Shown here one piece after another: positions 1-7,870 of a stretch of DNA of 24,697 nucleotides. The notes beneath the pieces are model-generated. The model saw only the letters and a program-made list of their open reading frames with translations. It ran no database searches and had not been told where the DNA came from. The stretch lies in the NCBI GenBank assembly GCA_016290335.1, contig JAEETM010000050.1:1-24697 (forward strand). The letters run 5' to 3'. The stretch's first letter is position 1; each line of letters opens with the position of its first letter. Origin of the DNA: Treponema sp. (lineage in GTDB: Bacteria > Spirochaetota > Spirochaetia > Treponematales > Treponemataceae). The position numbers and the translations under genes were made by a program.

Positions 1-268
1 TTGTTCTGTCTCCAAGTGTTCGGACTGCGGCATAAATTATAAGACTTGGGTCACCTGCAATTAAAGAAGGATCAAAAGGCTTTGTTCGCACTACTTCGCT
101 GCCATTTTCTACATCAACGGCAAAAATGCGGTTACGGCTTCCTGCACTTCGTCCCATTGTCCAGTAAGCAGAAACGGCATATTTTCCATCATCAGAAAGA
201 CCGGCAATAATTCCGCGTCCCGGATAAGTTGTACTGCTAAGTTCTTTTTTCAAGTCTGTGATTTTCAT
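1..268 (-). CDS. IMP cyclohydrolase-like protein (PurO-type), N-terminal part
   Basis: The visible 89 codons begin MKITDLKKELSSTTYPGRG and continue with SDDGKYAVSAYWTMGRS, SRNRIF and FDPSLI. This is the pattern I know from the IMP_cyclohyd family (PurO-like), which closes FAICAR to IMP in the last step of purine synthesis, in the cytoplasm. The ATG at 268 is preceded by an AGAGGA ribosome site. The gene continues past the left edge, so its length and C-terminus cannot be judged. It starts 12 bp after the acyltransferase stop, so the two are probably co-transcribed. The family call comes from remembered motifs, not an alignment. Confidence 0.72.
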   Translation of the reverse strand, partial: MKITDLKKELSSTTYPGRGIIAGLSDDGKYAVSAYWTMGRSAGSRNRIFAVDVENGSEVVRTKPFDPSLIAGDPSLIIYAAVRTLGDRT

Positions 269-280
269 TCTTTTGTCCTC

Positions 281-1180
281 TTATTTTCCAAGTTTTAATT
301 CTGCCTGATAATGCAGGCCTTCCATAACCTTCATTACAGCGGCAACAGTTTCTACCTTAGGGTCCGGACAATCTTCCGGCAAAGCAGCCAGAACATCATT
401 ACGGAACTTTTTACATTCAATAATCGGGCTGGCAGTCATTGTGATTGTATCCGGAACAACAATATCAGAAAGCATATCATCAGGGCTTTCAGGATTGATT
501 CGCAGACAGTTTCCGTTAATTGAAACAAGAATCATAATATCAAAAAGGCGGAGATAACTGTCCATTTCGCGCAAACCTTTTTTAGTTTCCGGCTTGCCTG
601 GTCTGTAACGTGTTCCACTTGGGAAAACAGCAATTACCTGACCGCGTCTTTTACAGCCGTCCATAGCACGCATAGCTGCAAAATTGATTTTTTTGGCCCG
701 TTTTTCTTCTTCCAGCTTTTCTTCTTCGGAAATATCCTTGTTTTCAACGGCATTCAAGCTGCGGGATGGATAAACAACAACACGGGTAAAGCTTTCAGTA
801 AAAGCACGAACTCCAGGGTCTGCTTCGTTCAACTTCATTCCGGCAATTGCAACAATTCTTCCAGCCAAATCCTTTGACCATTCTTCGCCCTGCTGTTCAA
901 GCAGATAAATAAAGGCCGGCAAATCCATATTTGAATAATGCTCCAGCATAAAAAGTCCGCGCTTGCCTTCCTTTACAGCATCGTAAAAAGCCTTAAAGTT
1001 TTCTACATTTCCAAGCCCCGAACCAGGCAGAACATTATCCTTTAACAGAATATCCATATATTTTCTGGTTTCCCAGTTTGCTTCCTGAAAAACACAGGTT
1101 TCGTCAATTTTTGCAGCCGCATGTGAGTGTTTTGTCATTTCAGCAAAATACTTACCGTATTTCGATTTTAATGTATCCAT
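281..1180 (-). CDS. Glycerolipid acyltransferase (PlsB/PlsC-like, HX4D family)
   Basis: This 299-residue protein shows the two hallmark blocks of glycerophosphate acyltransferases. H81-YSNM-D86 is the HX4D catalytic motif, and FPSGTRYRPGKP (from residue 186) is the phosphate-binding FPEGTR-type block, with Ser in place of Glu. It should transfer an acyl chain to glycerol-3-phosphate or lysophosphatidate at the inner membrane during phospholipid synthesis. I see no long hydrophobic helix, so it may be peripheral, like soluble PlsB-type enzymes. A charged Glu/Lys-rich stretch lies at about 149-165. The ATG at 1180 has an AAGGAA ribosome site, and a strong promoter lies just upstream (1209-1237). 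Whether the substrate is G3P or lysophosphatidate is not settled by the sequence. Confidence 0.82.
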   Translation of the reverse strand: MDTLKSKYGKYFAEMTKHSHAAAKIDETCVFQEANWETRKYMDILLKDNVLPGSGLGNVENFKAFYDAVKEGKRGLFMLEHYSNMDLPAFIYLLEQQGEEWSKDLAGRIVAIAGMKLNEADPGVRAFTESFTRVVVYPSRSLNAVENKDISEEEKLEEEKRAKKINFAAMRAMDGCKRRGQVIAVFPSGTRYRPGKPETKKGLREMDSYLRLFDIMILVSINGNCLRINPESPDDMLSDIVVPDTITMTASPIIECKKFRNDVLAALPEDCPDPKVETVAAVMKVMEGLHYQAELKLGK

Positions 1181-1208
1181 AATTTTCCTTTATTTTGTAT
1201 TTTTGTGC

Positions 1209-1237
1209 ATTATAGGTCATTTTGAAACTTAAAACAA
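1209..1237 (-). promoter_or_regulatory. Sigma-70-type promoter for the acyltransferase/IMP cyclohydrolase pair
   Basis: On the minus strand TTGTTT (1232-1237) is followed by a 17-bp spacer and a perfect TATAAT (1209-1214). The -35 box begins 4 bp after the stop codon of the upstream YesL-like gene, so the lipid/purine pair can be expressed independently of the uptake operon. There is no strong terminator between the two groups, so read-through is possible. Confidence 0.8.
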
Positions 1238-1240
1238 TTG

Positions 1241-1993
1241 TTATTTTTCTTCAGCCTCTTCTGAGTCTTCTGAACCTTCTGTTTCCTCTGTTTCTTCCGT
1301 TTCTTCCGCAGCCTTTTCCTTATCTATTTCCTGCTGGATTTGTACGGCTGGAGGCACAATTGTTCCACCATTTTTTTCGGAATCCTGAAGGATTTTTTTT
1401 GCAAGAATGCTTACGGTGAAAATCATGAGTTCGGGGCCGACGAGGAAGCCGAAAGGTGTTGTCAATTTATTCCAGTGGAATAATGCAATTGCAACTGCAA
1501 CTTCAACGCAAACAACGGCAACTGTAATCAAGCTGCGTACAAAATAAAGCATGCAGATTACAATTGAGTTCATGATTGATTTTTTGATTGTGTTATCGTA
1601 GCGGGCAAGCAGAGGATAAGTGTAAAGATTGATTGTAACGGCAATTACTGTAAGGGCACCGGCTCCGATTTTAATAAAAATGTTTTCGTAATCATTTTTG
1701 AGGATTATATGCCAAACAAAAAAACAGGCGGCAATACACGGAATTGTAATGAGCCACATAATTGTGCCCTGCTTAAAATTATCTTTAAACGCTTTGAAAA
1801 ACAGTCTGGCGGTATTGTTAAGGCTGACATCATCATCCTTATTTAAGATTTTTAAAGTGACGTAATAGGCAGCGCACGTAGAAGCACCGATTGTAAAAAC
1901 CGGGATACTGCAAATTACCCAGAGAATATTAAGAATTACAAAGCTTGGGATATTTTTAATAAACTGTGAGAAAGTATAATCATTTTTATTCAT
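1241..1993 (-). CDS. YesL-like (DUF624) membrane protein, copy 1, with acidic tail
   Basis: This 250-residue membrane protein has about five or six hydrophobic segments. Its N-terminal signature, ILWVICSIPVFTIGASTCA followed by YYVTLKIL, is shared almost word for word with the next gene upstream. This is the DUF624/YesL family, usually found beside LplB/LplC-type sugar ABC transporters; its biochemical role is unknown. Unlike copy 2, it ends in a low-complexity cytoplasmic tail of about 40 residues (from about 210) made of Glu, Thr and Ser, with EET repeated. It is the last gene of the uptake operon. The ATG at 1993 has no clear ribosome site, so translation may depend on coupling or may be weak. 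The two copies look like an old tandem duplication. Confidence 0.8.
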   Translation of the reverse strand: MNKNDYTFSQFIKNIPSFVILNILWVICSIPVFTIGASTCAAYYVTLKILNKDDDVSLNNTARLFFKAFKDNFKQGTIMWLITIPCIAACFFVWHIILKNDYENIFIKIGAGALTVIAVTINLYTYPLLARYDNTIKKSIMNSIVICMLYFVRSLITVAVVCVEVAVAIALFHWNKLTTPFGFLVGPELMIFTVSILAKKILQDSEKNGGTIVPPAVQIQQEIDKEKAAEETEETEETEGSEDSEEAEEK

Positions 1994-2044
1994 AAGATAA
2001 GTTTAAACAGAAAAATGATTTATAACAAGAGATATTATGATTTA

Positions 2045-2683
2045 TTAAGCTTTATTATTTACCGCCTGATTTTTTTGATTTTTTTCTGCAGTCTGGAAAA
2101 TCCTTTTGGTAATGCCGCTTACTGTATAAATGACAAGCTCAGGTCCAAGCAGAAAACCGGCAAGCATAGTCCATCTGTTCCACAAAAAAATCAGACATTC
2201 AATTCCTACAACCGTAATCATAATCAGTGTTCTTGGAAAATACAGTGAAGAAATTGCAAAAGAGTTCATTATTGTTTTTCTGATTGAGTTTTCATATCTT
2301 GCAAGTAGCGGAAAAGCATAAAGCGTGAAAATAAGAACCAATGCTGTAAAAATGATTGCACCAGCTATTACAACAAAATTGACATCATCCCCTTTTGCAA
2401 CTACCTGCCAGATTAAATAGCACGCATAAATGCACGGTGCCGTGAGCAGCCACAAAATCGTACCTTGCTTAAAATTGTCTTTAAAGGCTTTGACAAACAT
2501 TTTTCCAACATAGCCTTCTTCTTCATCGACCATTTTAAGGGTAACATAGTAAGCCGCACACGTAGAAGCTCCGATTGTAAAAACTGGAAGGCTGAATATT
2601 ATCCAGAGAATATTTAATTCCAGAACATCAATTGCTCTGTTCATAAAACGGGCAAATCCGCTGTCCATATTAAAAAGTCCCAT
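2045..2683 (-). CDS. YesL-like (DUF624) membrane protein, copy 2
   Basis: This 212-residue membrane protein belongs to the DUF624/YesL family. It shows ILWIIFSLPVFTIGASTCA, YYVTLKM, KAFKDNFKQGTILWLLTAP, YAFPLLARYENSIRKTIMNS and LLGPELVIYTVSG, each matched closely in the gene downstream. About five transmembrane helices are visible and there is no signal peptide. Family members travel with oligosaccharide ABC transporters, which fits its place right after the solute-binding protein gene (41 bp away). The ATG at 2683 is preceded by an AGGAAGG sequence at a rather long distance. Its molecular function is not known; an accessory role in the transporter is an inference from context only. Confidence 0.82.
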   Translation of the reverse strand: MGLFNMDSGFARFMNRAIDVLELNILWIIFSLPVFTIGASTCAAYYVTLKMVDEEEGYVGKMFVKAFKDNFKQGTILWLLTAPCIYACYLIWQVVAKGDDVNFVVIAGAIIFTALVLIFTLYAFPLLARYENSIRKTIMNSFAISSLYFPRTLIMITVVGIECLIFLWNRWTMLAGFLLGPELVIYTVSGITKRIFQTAEKNQKNQAVNNKA

Positions 2684-2723
2684 AGATAATCCAGCCTTCC
2701 TATAAAGTTATTTTACAATCCGA

Positions 2724-4430
2724 TTATTTTACACCGCGAGCCTGTTTTTCTGCAGCAAAGCGTTTTTCAGCCTGCTTGCGTGTGTGCTCACAGCATTCAT
2801 CATAACCGTAAGATTTTGCATCCTTAATCATCTTCTTTACGATAGAATCAAACTCTGCATCGTTCTTAGCGTAAATAGCATTCCAGGTTTCTGTCTTTAC
2901 ACATTCTGCAACCTGATTCCACTTCATAGACAAATCATCAGGAACACCGGCACCTGTGTACAAAGAACCAGGACTTACGCGGTAGTTTGTTGTCTGCATA
3001 TATTTGTCTGGTGTAGAAGCCTTAGCCCAATCACGCCATTTTTTCTCAATGTCTGTCTGAGGTGGAAGCTGTTCAGATTCCCAGGAAATCTTGTTGTAAG
3101 TTTCTGATGTTGTAAGAGGATTGTAAGCATCTGAACTCCAGGTGATATTATTAATCTGGAAAGCACCGTCACCATAAGTTCCTTTGTAAGGAGCAGGCAT
3201 ATTTGTTTTTGAATCTGCTGATGTAAGTTTTCCTAAATCTGTAAAATATGTCTTGCCGTTTTTGATGTCCCAGGTTACGCCGCGAGGACCATACTGAGTT
3301 GTCATAAAGCCTTCCGGTGTTGAGAACCAATTGATGATTGCCATACAAAGTTCAGGGTAAGCTGTCTGTGCGCCGATTGTCCAAAGACGGTTTCCACCGT
3401 AAACACTCTGTCCGTAAACTATAGGATGAGCATCTTTAGGGCAAACCGGGTACATTGCTTTTCCAGCTGATGTGTGATTTTCTGAGTTATATGTACCGGA
3501 AGCCATCCAGTTGAAAATATTCCAGAATGCTGTTCCGTTCTGATAATCTTCAGACATACCGTTGTATTTCTGTGTCATTGAGTCTGGGTCTACAAGTCCT
3601 TTCTGATTAAGCTTGTTGATGAACTTGAGTGTGTACATATAAGGTCCGTCTGGATCAAGACAGTCGTGGAACTTACCTGTGTCTGGATCATAAAGACCAA
3701 AGTCAAATTCATCATAACCAAAGTAAGCTGTTGCAAGAGACTTTACATACATAACCATGTTTCCGTCCCAGTCGTTGAAAAGTGAAACACCGTAAGTTGG
3801 ATTTCCATTGTCATCTGTAGGACAGACTTCCTTCATTTTTACAAGTACATCAATCAAGTCATACAAATCTTTTACTTCAGGCTTGCCGATTTTTTCATAA
3901 AGGTCAAAGCGCAGATCCCAGGTATAGAAAAAGCCTTCAATATCTTTTGCTGATGTAGAAACACTGTGTCCAAAGCCGTGAAGCTTTTTGTCCGGAGAAT
4001 CCATAAACTTATTTTTCTGGAGAGCCATTTTCATATTTGCGTTGATGTAAGGACCCCAGGTTGAAAGGAGCTTGTCTGCTTCCCAGTCAAGGAGCATTCC
4101 TTTTTTACAAGCCTGACCGTATTTGTCGGTATTGTCACCCCAGACAACAATGTCGCCAAGATTTCCGGCTTCCATACGTGTCTGATAAGCACCACCTGTT
4201 TCCGGAATGATGTTAAGCTTTACGTTAAACTTTTCCAGCATTACATCTGCGAACCAGCCTGTCTGTAAACCTGAATAGTTTGCAAGCTGTGTATAAACAT
4301 CAAGAGTAACTGTTTTCTTAGGTCGTATTTTCTTGATGTTTCCTTCTGTCTTAGGTGCCGCAGCACACAAGGCAGCCGAAGCAAATAATGTCAGACCGAA
4401 TATTGCTGACAATATCTTACTGTGTTTCAT
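2724..4430 (-). CDS. Extracellular solute-binding protein of a carbohydrate ABC transporter (LplA-like)
   Basis: This 568-residue exported binding protein has a signal peptide with a KHSK basic start and a hydrophobic core at about 8-22. A Cys occurs at the end (ALC at 20-22), but Leu before it is not a good lipobox, so either a lipoprotein or a free periplasmic protein is possible. The mature part starts with the KKTVTLDVYTQ...GWFADVMLEKFNVKLNIIPE pattern of family-1 binding proteins of the LplA/YtcQ type. These bind oligosaccharides and deliver them to LplB/LplC permeases. Its length is normal for that large subtype. It has a strong AGGAGG ribosome site before the ATG at 4430, consistent with the high expression such proteins need. 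The substrate cannot be told from sequence. Confidence 0.88.
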   Translation of the reverse strand: MKHSKILSAIFGLTLFASAALCAAAPKTEGNIKKIRPKKTVTLDVYTQLANYSGLQTGWFADVMLEKFNVKLNIIPETGGAYQTRMEAGNLGDIVVWGDNTDKYGQACKKGMLLDWEADKLLSTWGPYINANMKMALQKNKFMDSPDKKLHGFGHSVSTSAKDIEGFFYTWDLRFDLYEKIGKPEVKDLYDLIDVLVKMKEVCPTDDNGNPTYGVSLFNDWDGNMVMYVKSLATAYFGYDEFDFGLYDPDTGKFHDCLDPDGPYMYTLKFINKLNQKGLVDPDSMTQKYNGMSEDYQNGTAFWNIFNWMASGTYNSENHTSAGKAMYPVCPKDAHPIVYGQSVYGGNRLWTIGAQTAYPELCMAIINWFSTPEGFMTTQYGPRGVTWDIKNGKTYFTDLGKLTSADSKTNMPAPYKGTYGDGAFQINNITWSSDAYNPLTTSETYNKISWESEQLPPQTDIEKKWRDWAKASTPDKYMQTTNYRVSPGSLYTGAGVPDDLSMKWNQVAECVKTETWNAIYAKNDAEFDSIVKKMIKDAKSYGYDECCEHTRKQAEKRFAAEKQARGVK

Positions 4431-4487
4431 TTTTCTCCTCCTAACGAAACTTTTATTTATATATTTTTTGACGCTTAGTTTTTATCG

Positions 4488-5390
4488 CTACGCCTTTACT
4501 GCGCCAAGCATCAAACCTTTTACAAAGTATTTCTGCATAAATGGATAAACGCATAAAATTGGAATAGCCGTAACCATAGCTACCGTGTACTGAATTGTTT
4601 TTGTATTTAAAAGCTCCTGTCTCTGCGCATCGGAAAGGCCTGTAGTTGCAGTACTCATTGAAGCTGCAAGATTGGAAGACTGTGTAAGATAGATATACAA
4701 GCGTTCCTGCAGGGTTTTAAGATGAGGTGCGCCCGACATAAGAATTAAAGAATCCTGAAAAGAGTTCCAGTGTCCTACTGCTGCCCAGATTGCAATTGTT
4801 GCAAGAATAGGTTTACTGAGCGGCCATATAATTCTTACAAAAATTGTAAAGTAAGAAGCACCATCAATTGCTGCACTTTCTTCAAGCTCTGTTGGTATAG
4901 ATTCAATATAAGTTTTTACCATGATTACATTGTAGACACTTACAAGCCCCGGAATGATGTAGCCCAAAAAGTTGTTTGTGAGTCCTAACATCTGCATTGT
5001 TGTAAACCAGGGAATAAGGCCAGCATTAAAATACATTGTTACTATCATAAAACGATAGCAGAGCTTTCTGTGCCACATTTCTTTTTTTGTAACAAGGTAA
5101 CCGCAGAAACCGGAAACTGCTGTTGATAAGGCTGTTCCAATAAGAGTCCTTGCAAGTGTTACAAGAAAAGCTGTACCAAGACCGTTTACATTTTTAAGTG
5201 CATAATAATTTTTTAAGTTGAATCCGCGTGGATAAAAATTGATTAATCCTTTTGCAACAAGTCCGTTATCGGAAATTGTATTTATGAACAGATAATAAAA
5301 CGGGAATACGCAGATTAACGTAAACAAAATAAAAAATGTATAATTTATTAAATTAAAAACTGTATCGCTTACTAATCTTTTTTCTACCAT
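4488..5390 (-). CDS. Carbohydrate ABC transporter permease (LplC/YtcP-like)
   Basis: This is a 300-residue inner-membrane permease with about six helices. Near 190-215 it carries the EAA loop that contacts the ATPase (EESAAIDGASYFTIFVRIIW followed by PLSKPILATIA). It ends in PFMQKYFVKGLMLGAVKA, the usual C-terminus of LplC-type permeases. I place the start at the ATG at 5390, giving MVEKRLVSDTVF. A TTG 12 bp upstream is in frame but overlaps the GGAG ribosome site. It forms the translocation pore with the permease encoded just upstream (45 bp gap). No ATP-binding subunit is encoded nearby. LplB/LplC systems commonly share an MsmX-type ATPase encoded elsewhere, and that is the likely arrangement here. 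Confidence 0.9.
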   Translation of the reverse strand: MVEKRLVSDTVFNLINYTFFILFTLICVFPFYYLFINTISDNGLVAKGLINFYPRGFNLKNYYALKNVNGLGTAFLVTLARTLIGTALSTAVSGFCGYLVTKKEMWHRKLCYRFMIVTMYFNAGLIPWFTTMQMLGLTNNFLGYIIPGLVSVYNVIMVKTYIESIPTELEESAAIDGASYFTIFVRIIWPLSKPILATIAIWAAVGHWNSFQDSLILMSGAPHLKTLQERLYIYLTQSSNLAASMSTATTGLSDAQRQELLNTKTIQYTVAMVTAIPILCVYPFMQKYFVKGLMLGAVKA

Positions 5391-5435
5391 AATTTTCTCC
5401 AATTAACTCCTGAATTAACACCTTTTTCCCTCGGT

Positions 5436-7721
5436 TTAGAAAATACTGTTACCACGAACTAACTTAGAAATTCTGTTAGTGATGAATAACAAAATAACGC
5501 TTACCAGAGATTTGAACATACTTACAACTGTTGAGAATGGAATGTTACTGTTAGAAGCCGCTCCAAAGGTAAGCTGATAAACGTACAAATCAAGAACTTC
5601 TATAGGGCCTTTGTTTGTAGGATTTTTGAAACAAAGATACTGATCCATACCATTGCTTAAAAGTCCCGAGATTGAAAGAATGAGAAGAACTATGTAAGTT
5701 GGTAAAAGCTCCGGCAAAGTGATGTGCCACATTTTCTGGAAGCGTCCAGCTCCATCTACTGTGGCAGCCTCGTAAAGCTGCTGGTCTATTCCGGAGATAG
5801 CGGCAATGTACATAATTGCAGACCAGCCCAGGCCCTTCCATAAACCATAAAGCCACATCTTAATCCAAATACCTGAAGAACCCATAAGCATATTTTTACC
5901 CTGGTCCCAGATTCCTCTATTAACAAGAATGCTGGAAATAAATCCTTCTGTACCAAAAATACAGAAAGCAATTGCATAAACCAGAACCCAGGAAATAAAG
6001 TTTGGTATTGTAGTAAGAGTCTGGATTATTTTTCTTGCTGGTGCATTTTTAATTTCTGAAAGAAAGATGGCAAAGAACATTGGAATCCAGCTGCCAAGAA
6101 TACCGAGACCAGACATTGCAAGTGTATTTCTAAGTACACGGATTATATCTGAACGAGTTGCCGCATTTTGGAAAGGAGCCTTGAACCATTTGAATCCAAC
6201 CCAGGCATCCATAGAAAGAGTGTCGCCGGGATTATAATCAAAGAAAGCATAACGCCAACCCCAGAGCGGAAGATAGCTGAAAAGGAATACAAGAATAAGA
6301 CAAGGAAGCAGCATAAGGAAAAGCTGTAAAGGCGGTTCAATCTTACATTTTTCTTCTTTTTGTGGAGCTGGAGTTTTTATAAAGGTTATTGCCGTGCATA
6401 CAAAAATGATTGCAGGTAAGATAAAGTAAATTGCCGCAGAAGAAGGTTCCATTGGCAGAACTTTTTCGGGTAACGGGCTTGAGCTTATAATGTTATAAAC
6501 GCGAATAATTCCGAACATGCTGGCAAACGAGACTGAGCTGCCGGCAAGCAAAGTTAAGTGAGCATAACGCTTGAGCTTGTTGTTTCCCACTGACATGCAG
6601 GCGCCGGCTCCACAAGCTATAACGCCCAGACAGACAAAGAGGCTGGAAATCCAGGAAATGCGCATTACGTATTCAGGCAGCCATCCACGGATAAGTGCAC
6701 GCTGAAGATTTTCTGTATAAGTTGAATAAGAAAAACCTGATGTAAAAAGTGAAACATTTCTGTTTATGTTTTCAGAGATTCTTGCAGGATTTGCGCCTGG
6801 AATAAAAAGAAGGATGAAGAGCAGAAGTGCAAGCACCCGGAAGGTAACTTCGAAAGGCAATACCGGGAAGGAACCTTCTTTTAATTGTGAAGCTTCAACT
6901 TCAGCAGGTGCAGCTTCTACTTCACGATTTTTGTCGGTAACAAAAAGTGTTGCGGCAAATGCAAGTGCAAGCACGCTGAAAATAATAAACAGCTTTATTC
7001 CATGCGGCGCAACCGGTGATACATCAAGAAAGTCTGTTGCTGAATAAAGATTATTATAAGCTGAGTTATATAAAATAAGACTTAGTTCTGTAAGTATGCT
7101 GCCCGCAATTATTGTTGCAAGTCCAATAATTCTGATTTTTCTTTTACCATAAAGGAGGAAAACCCCAAGCAGAGAAATGATTACTGCAAAAAAAGTGAGC
7201 AGGCTGGCGCCCCGTACTTTTTCAAAGGCAGTGGCAATTTCCGGATGAGCTTCTTTAAAACTGCCCCATACATCGCGGAACCTTACAACTTCAATTTTTT
7301 CGGCTTTATTGAATGTAAGTCCGTCTTCGGAATCATCTTCCCACTCATCGTCATAATCAAAAGAATCATCTTCGGCAGACTCTTCTGCATTTGCAGCAAC
7401 CATAGCGGCAAAGTTGGCATAAAAATCATCGTAAGAACTGCTTTCATCGGAGCTGTCAAAATCTCCAAAAGGATTTTCCAACTCACCGGAATCTTCAGAA
7501 GCTGAATCAAGCGCAACTATTTCTGAAACATAATTCTTAAAGAAAAAAGCAGATTTTACAATGGATTTATCGGGACTCATTTTTTCGGAAATCCAGCCAG
7601 GACTTATCCGCCCGATAAAAAGAAAGAAGAAAATCAGGACTACAACAAGTTTCAGTCCATAATCACAAATAGAATTAATAAGCTTTTTAGCATTAAACTT
7701 TTTCTCTTTTAGTATTTTCAC
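5436..7721 (-). CDS. ABC transporter permease (LplB-like) with a large duplicated N-terminal membrane extension
   Basis: This 761-residue protein is more than twice the usual 300-320 residues. Residues about 464-761 are an ordinary LplB-type permease domain with about six helices and the EAA loop at 650-674 (YEAATVDGAGRF...ITLPELLP). Residues 1-460 are extra and consist of two related modules, each with about four predicted helices (about 24-37, 174-191, 197-217, 241-261 and 295-308, 357-376, 386-407, 428-447). Module 1 has an inserted acidic, Ser-rich loop at about 72-135. The start is GTG at 7721 with GGAG 7 bp upstream; an ATG 13 bp upstream is out of frame. It heads the uptake operon and pairs with the LplC-like permease. 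The role of the extension is unknown. Confidence 0.87.
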   Translation of the reverse strand: MKILKEKKFNAKKLINSICDYGLKLVVVLIFFFLFIGRISPGWISEKMSPDKSIVKSAFFFKNYVSEIVALDSASEDSGELENPFGDFDSSDESSSYDDFYANFAAMVAANAEESAEDDSFDYDDEWEDDSEDGLTFNKAEKIEVVRFRDVWGSFKEAHPEIATAFEKVRGASLLTFFAVIISLLGVFLLYGKRKIRIIGLATIIAGSILTELSLILYNSAYNNLYSATDFLDVSPVAPHGIKLFIIFSVLALAFAATLFVTDKNREVEAAPAEVEASQLKEGSFPVLPFEVTFRVLALLLFILLFIPGANPARISENINRNVSLFTSGFSYSTYTENLQRALIRGWLPEYVMRISWISSLFVCLGVIACGAGACMSVGNNKLKRYAHLTLLAGSSVSFASMFGIIRVYNIISSSPLPEKVLPMEPSSAAIYFILPAIIFVCTAITFIKTPAPQKEEKCKIEPPLQLFLMLLPCLILVFLFSYLPLWGWRYAFFDYNPGDTLSMDAWVGFKWFKAPFQNAATRSDIIRVLRNTLAMSGLGILGSWIPMFFAIFLSEIKNAPARKIIQTLTTIPNFISWVLVYAIAFCIFGTEGFISSILVNRGIWDQGKNMLMGSSGIWIKMWLYGLWKGLGWSAIMYIAAISGIDQQLYEAATVDGAGRFQKMWHITLPELLPTYIVLLILSISGLLSNGMDQYLCFKNPTNKGPIEVLDLYVYQLTFGAASNSNIPFSTVVSMFKSLVSVILLFITNRISKLVRGNSIF

Positions 7722-7751
7722 AGAAATACTCCATTTTTATTTTCTGAGAAA

Positions 7752-7757
7752 ATTATA
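7752..7757 (-). promoter_or_regulatory. Probable -10 box of the uptake operon
   Basis: A perfect TATAAT lies 30 bp upstream of the GTG start of the LplB-like gene, leaving room for a short leader carrying the GGAG ribosome site. No good -35 box is seen at 16-18 bp (TGCCTT at 17), so an activator may be needed. The rest of the 149-bp gap after rpoN is very AT-rich. It holds only a weak 6-bp hairpin (7827-7841) near T-runs, a poor candidate for an rpoN terminator. Confidence 0.5.
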
Positions 7758-7870
7758 AATCCCCTTTGAAAATAAGGCATTGAGGTCTTTATTAGTTTTT
7801 TTGATTAAAAAAGTTTAAAAAATTGTGATTTTTGGAAAATCTAATTTACGCAATGTCTGGTTTGTGTGCG

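Noticed and set aside
7722..7870. Riboswitch or structured leader ahead of the uptake operon
   Set aside because: The -10 box is only 30 bp from the start codon, so the leader is too short, and the upstream DNA shows no stable fold beyond a weak AT hairpin.
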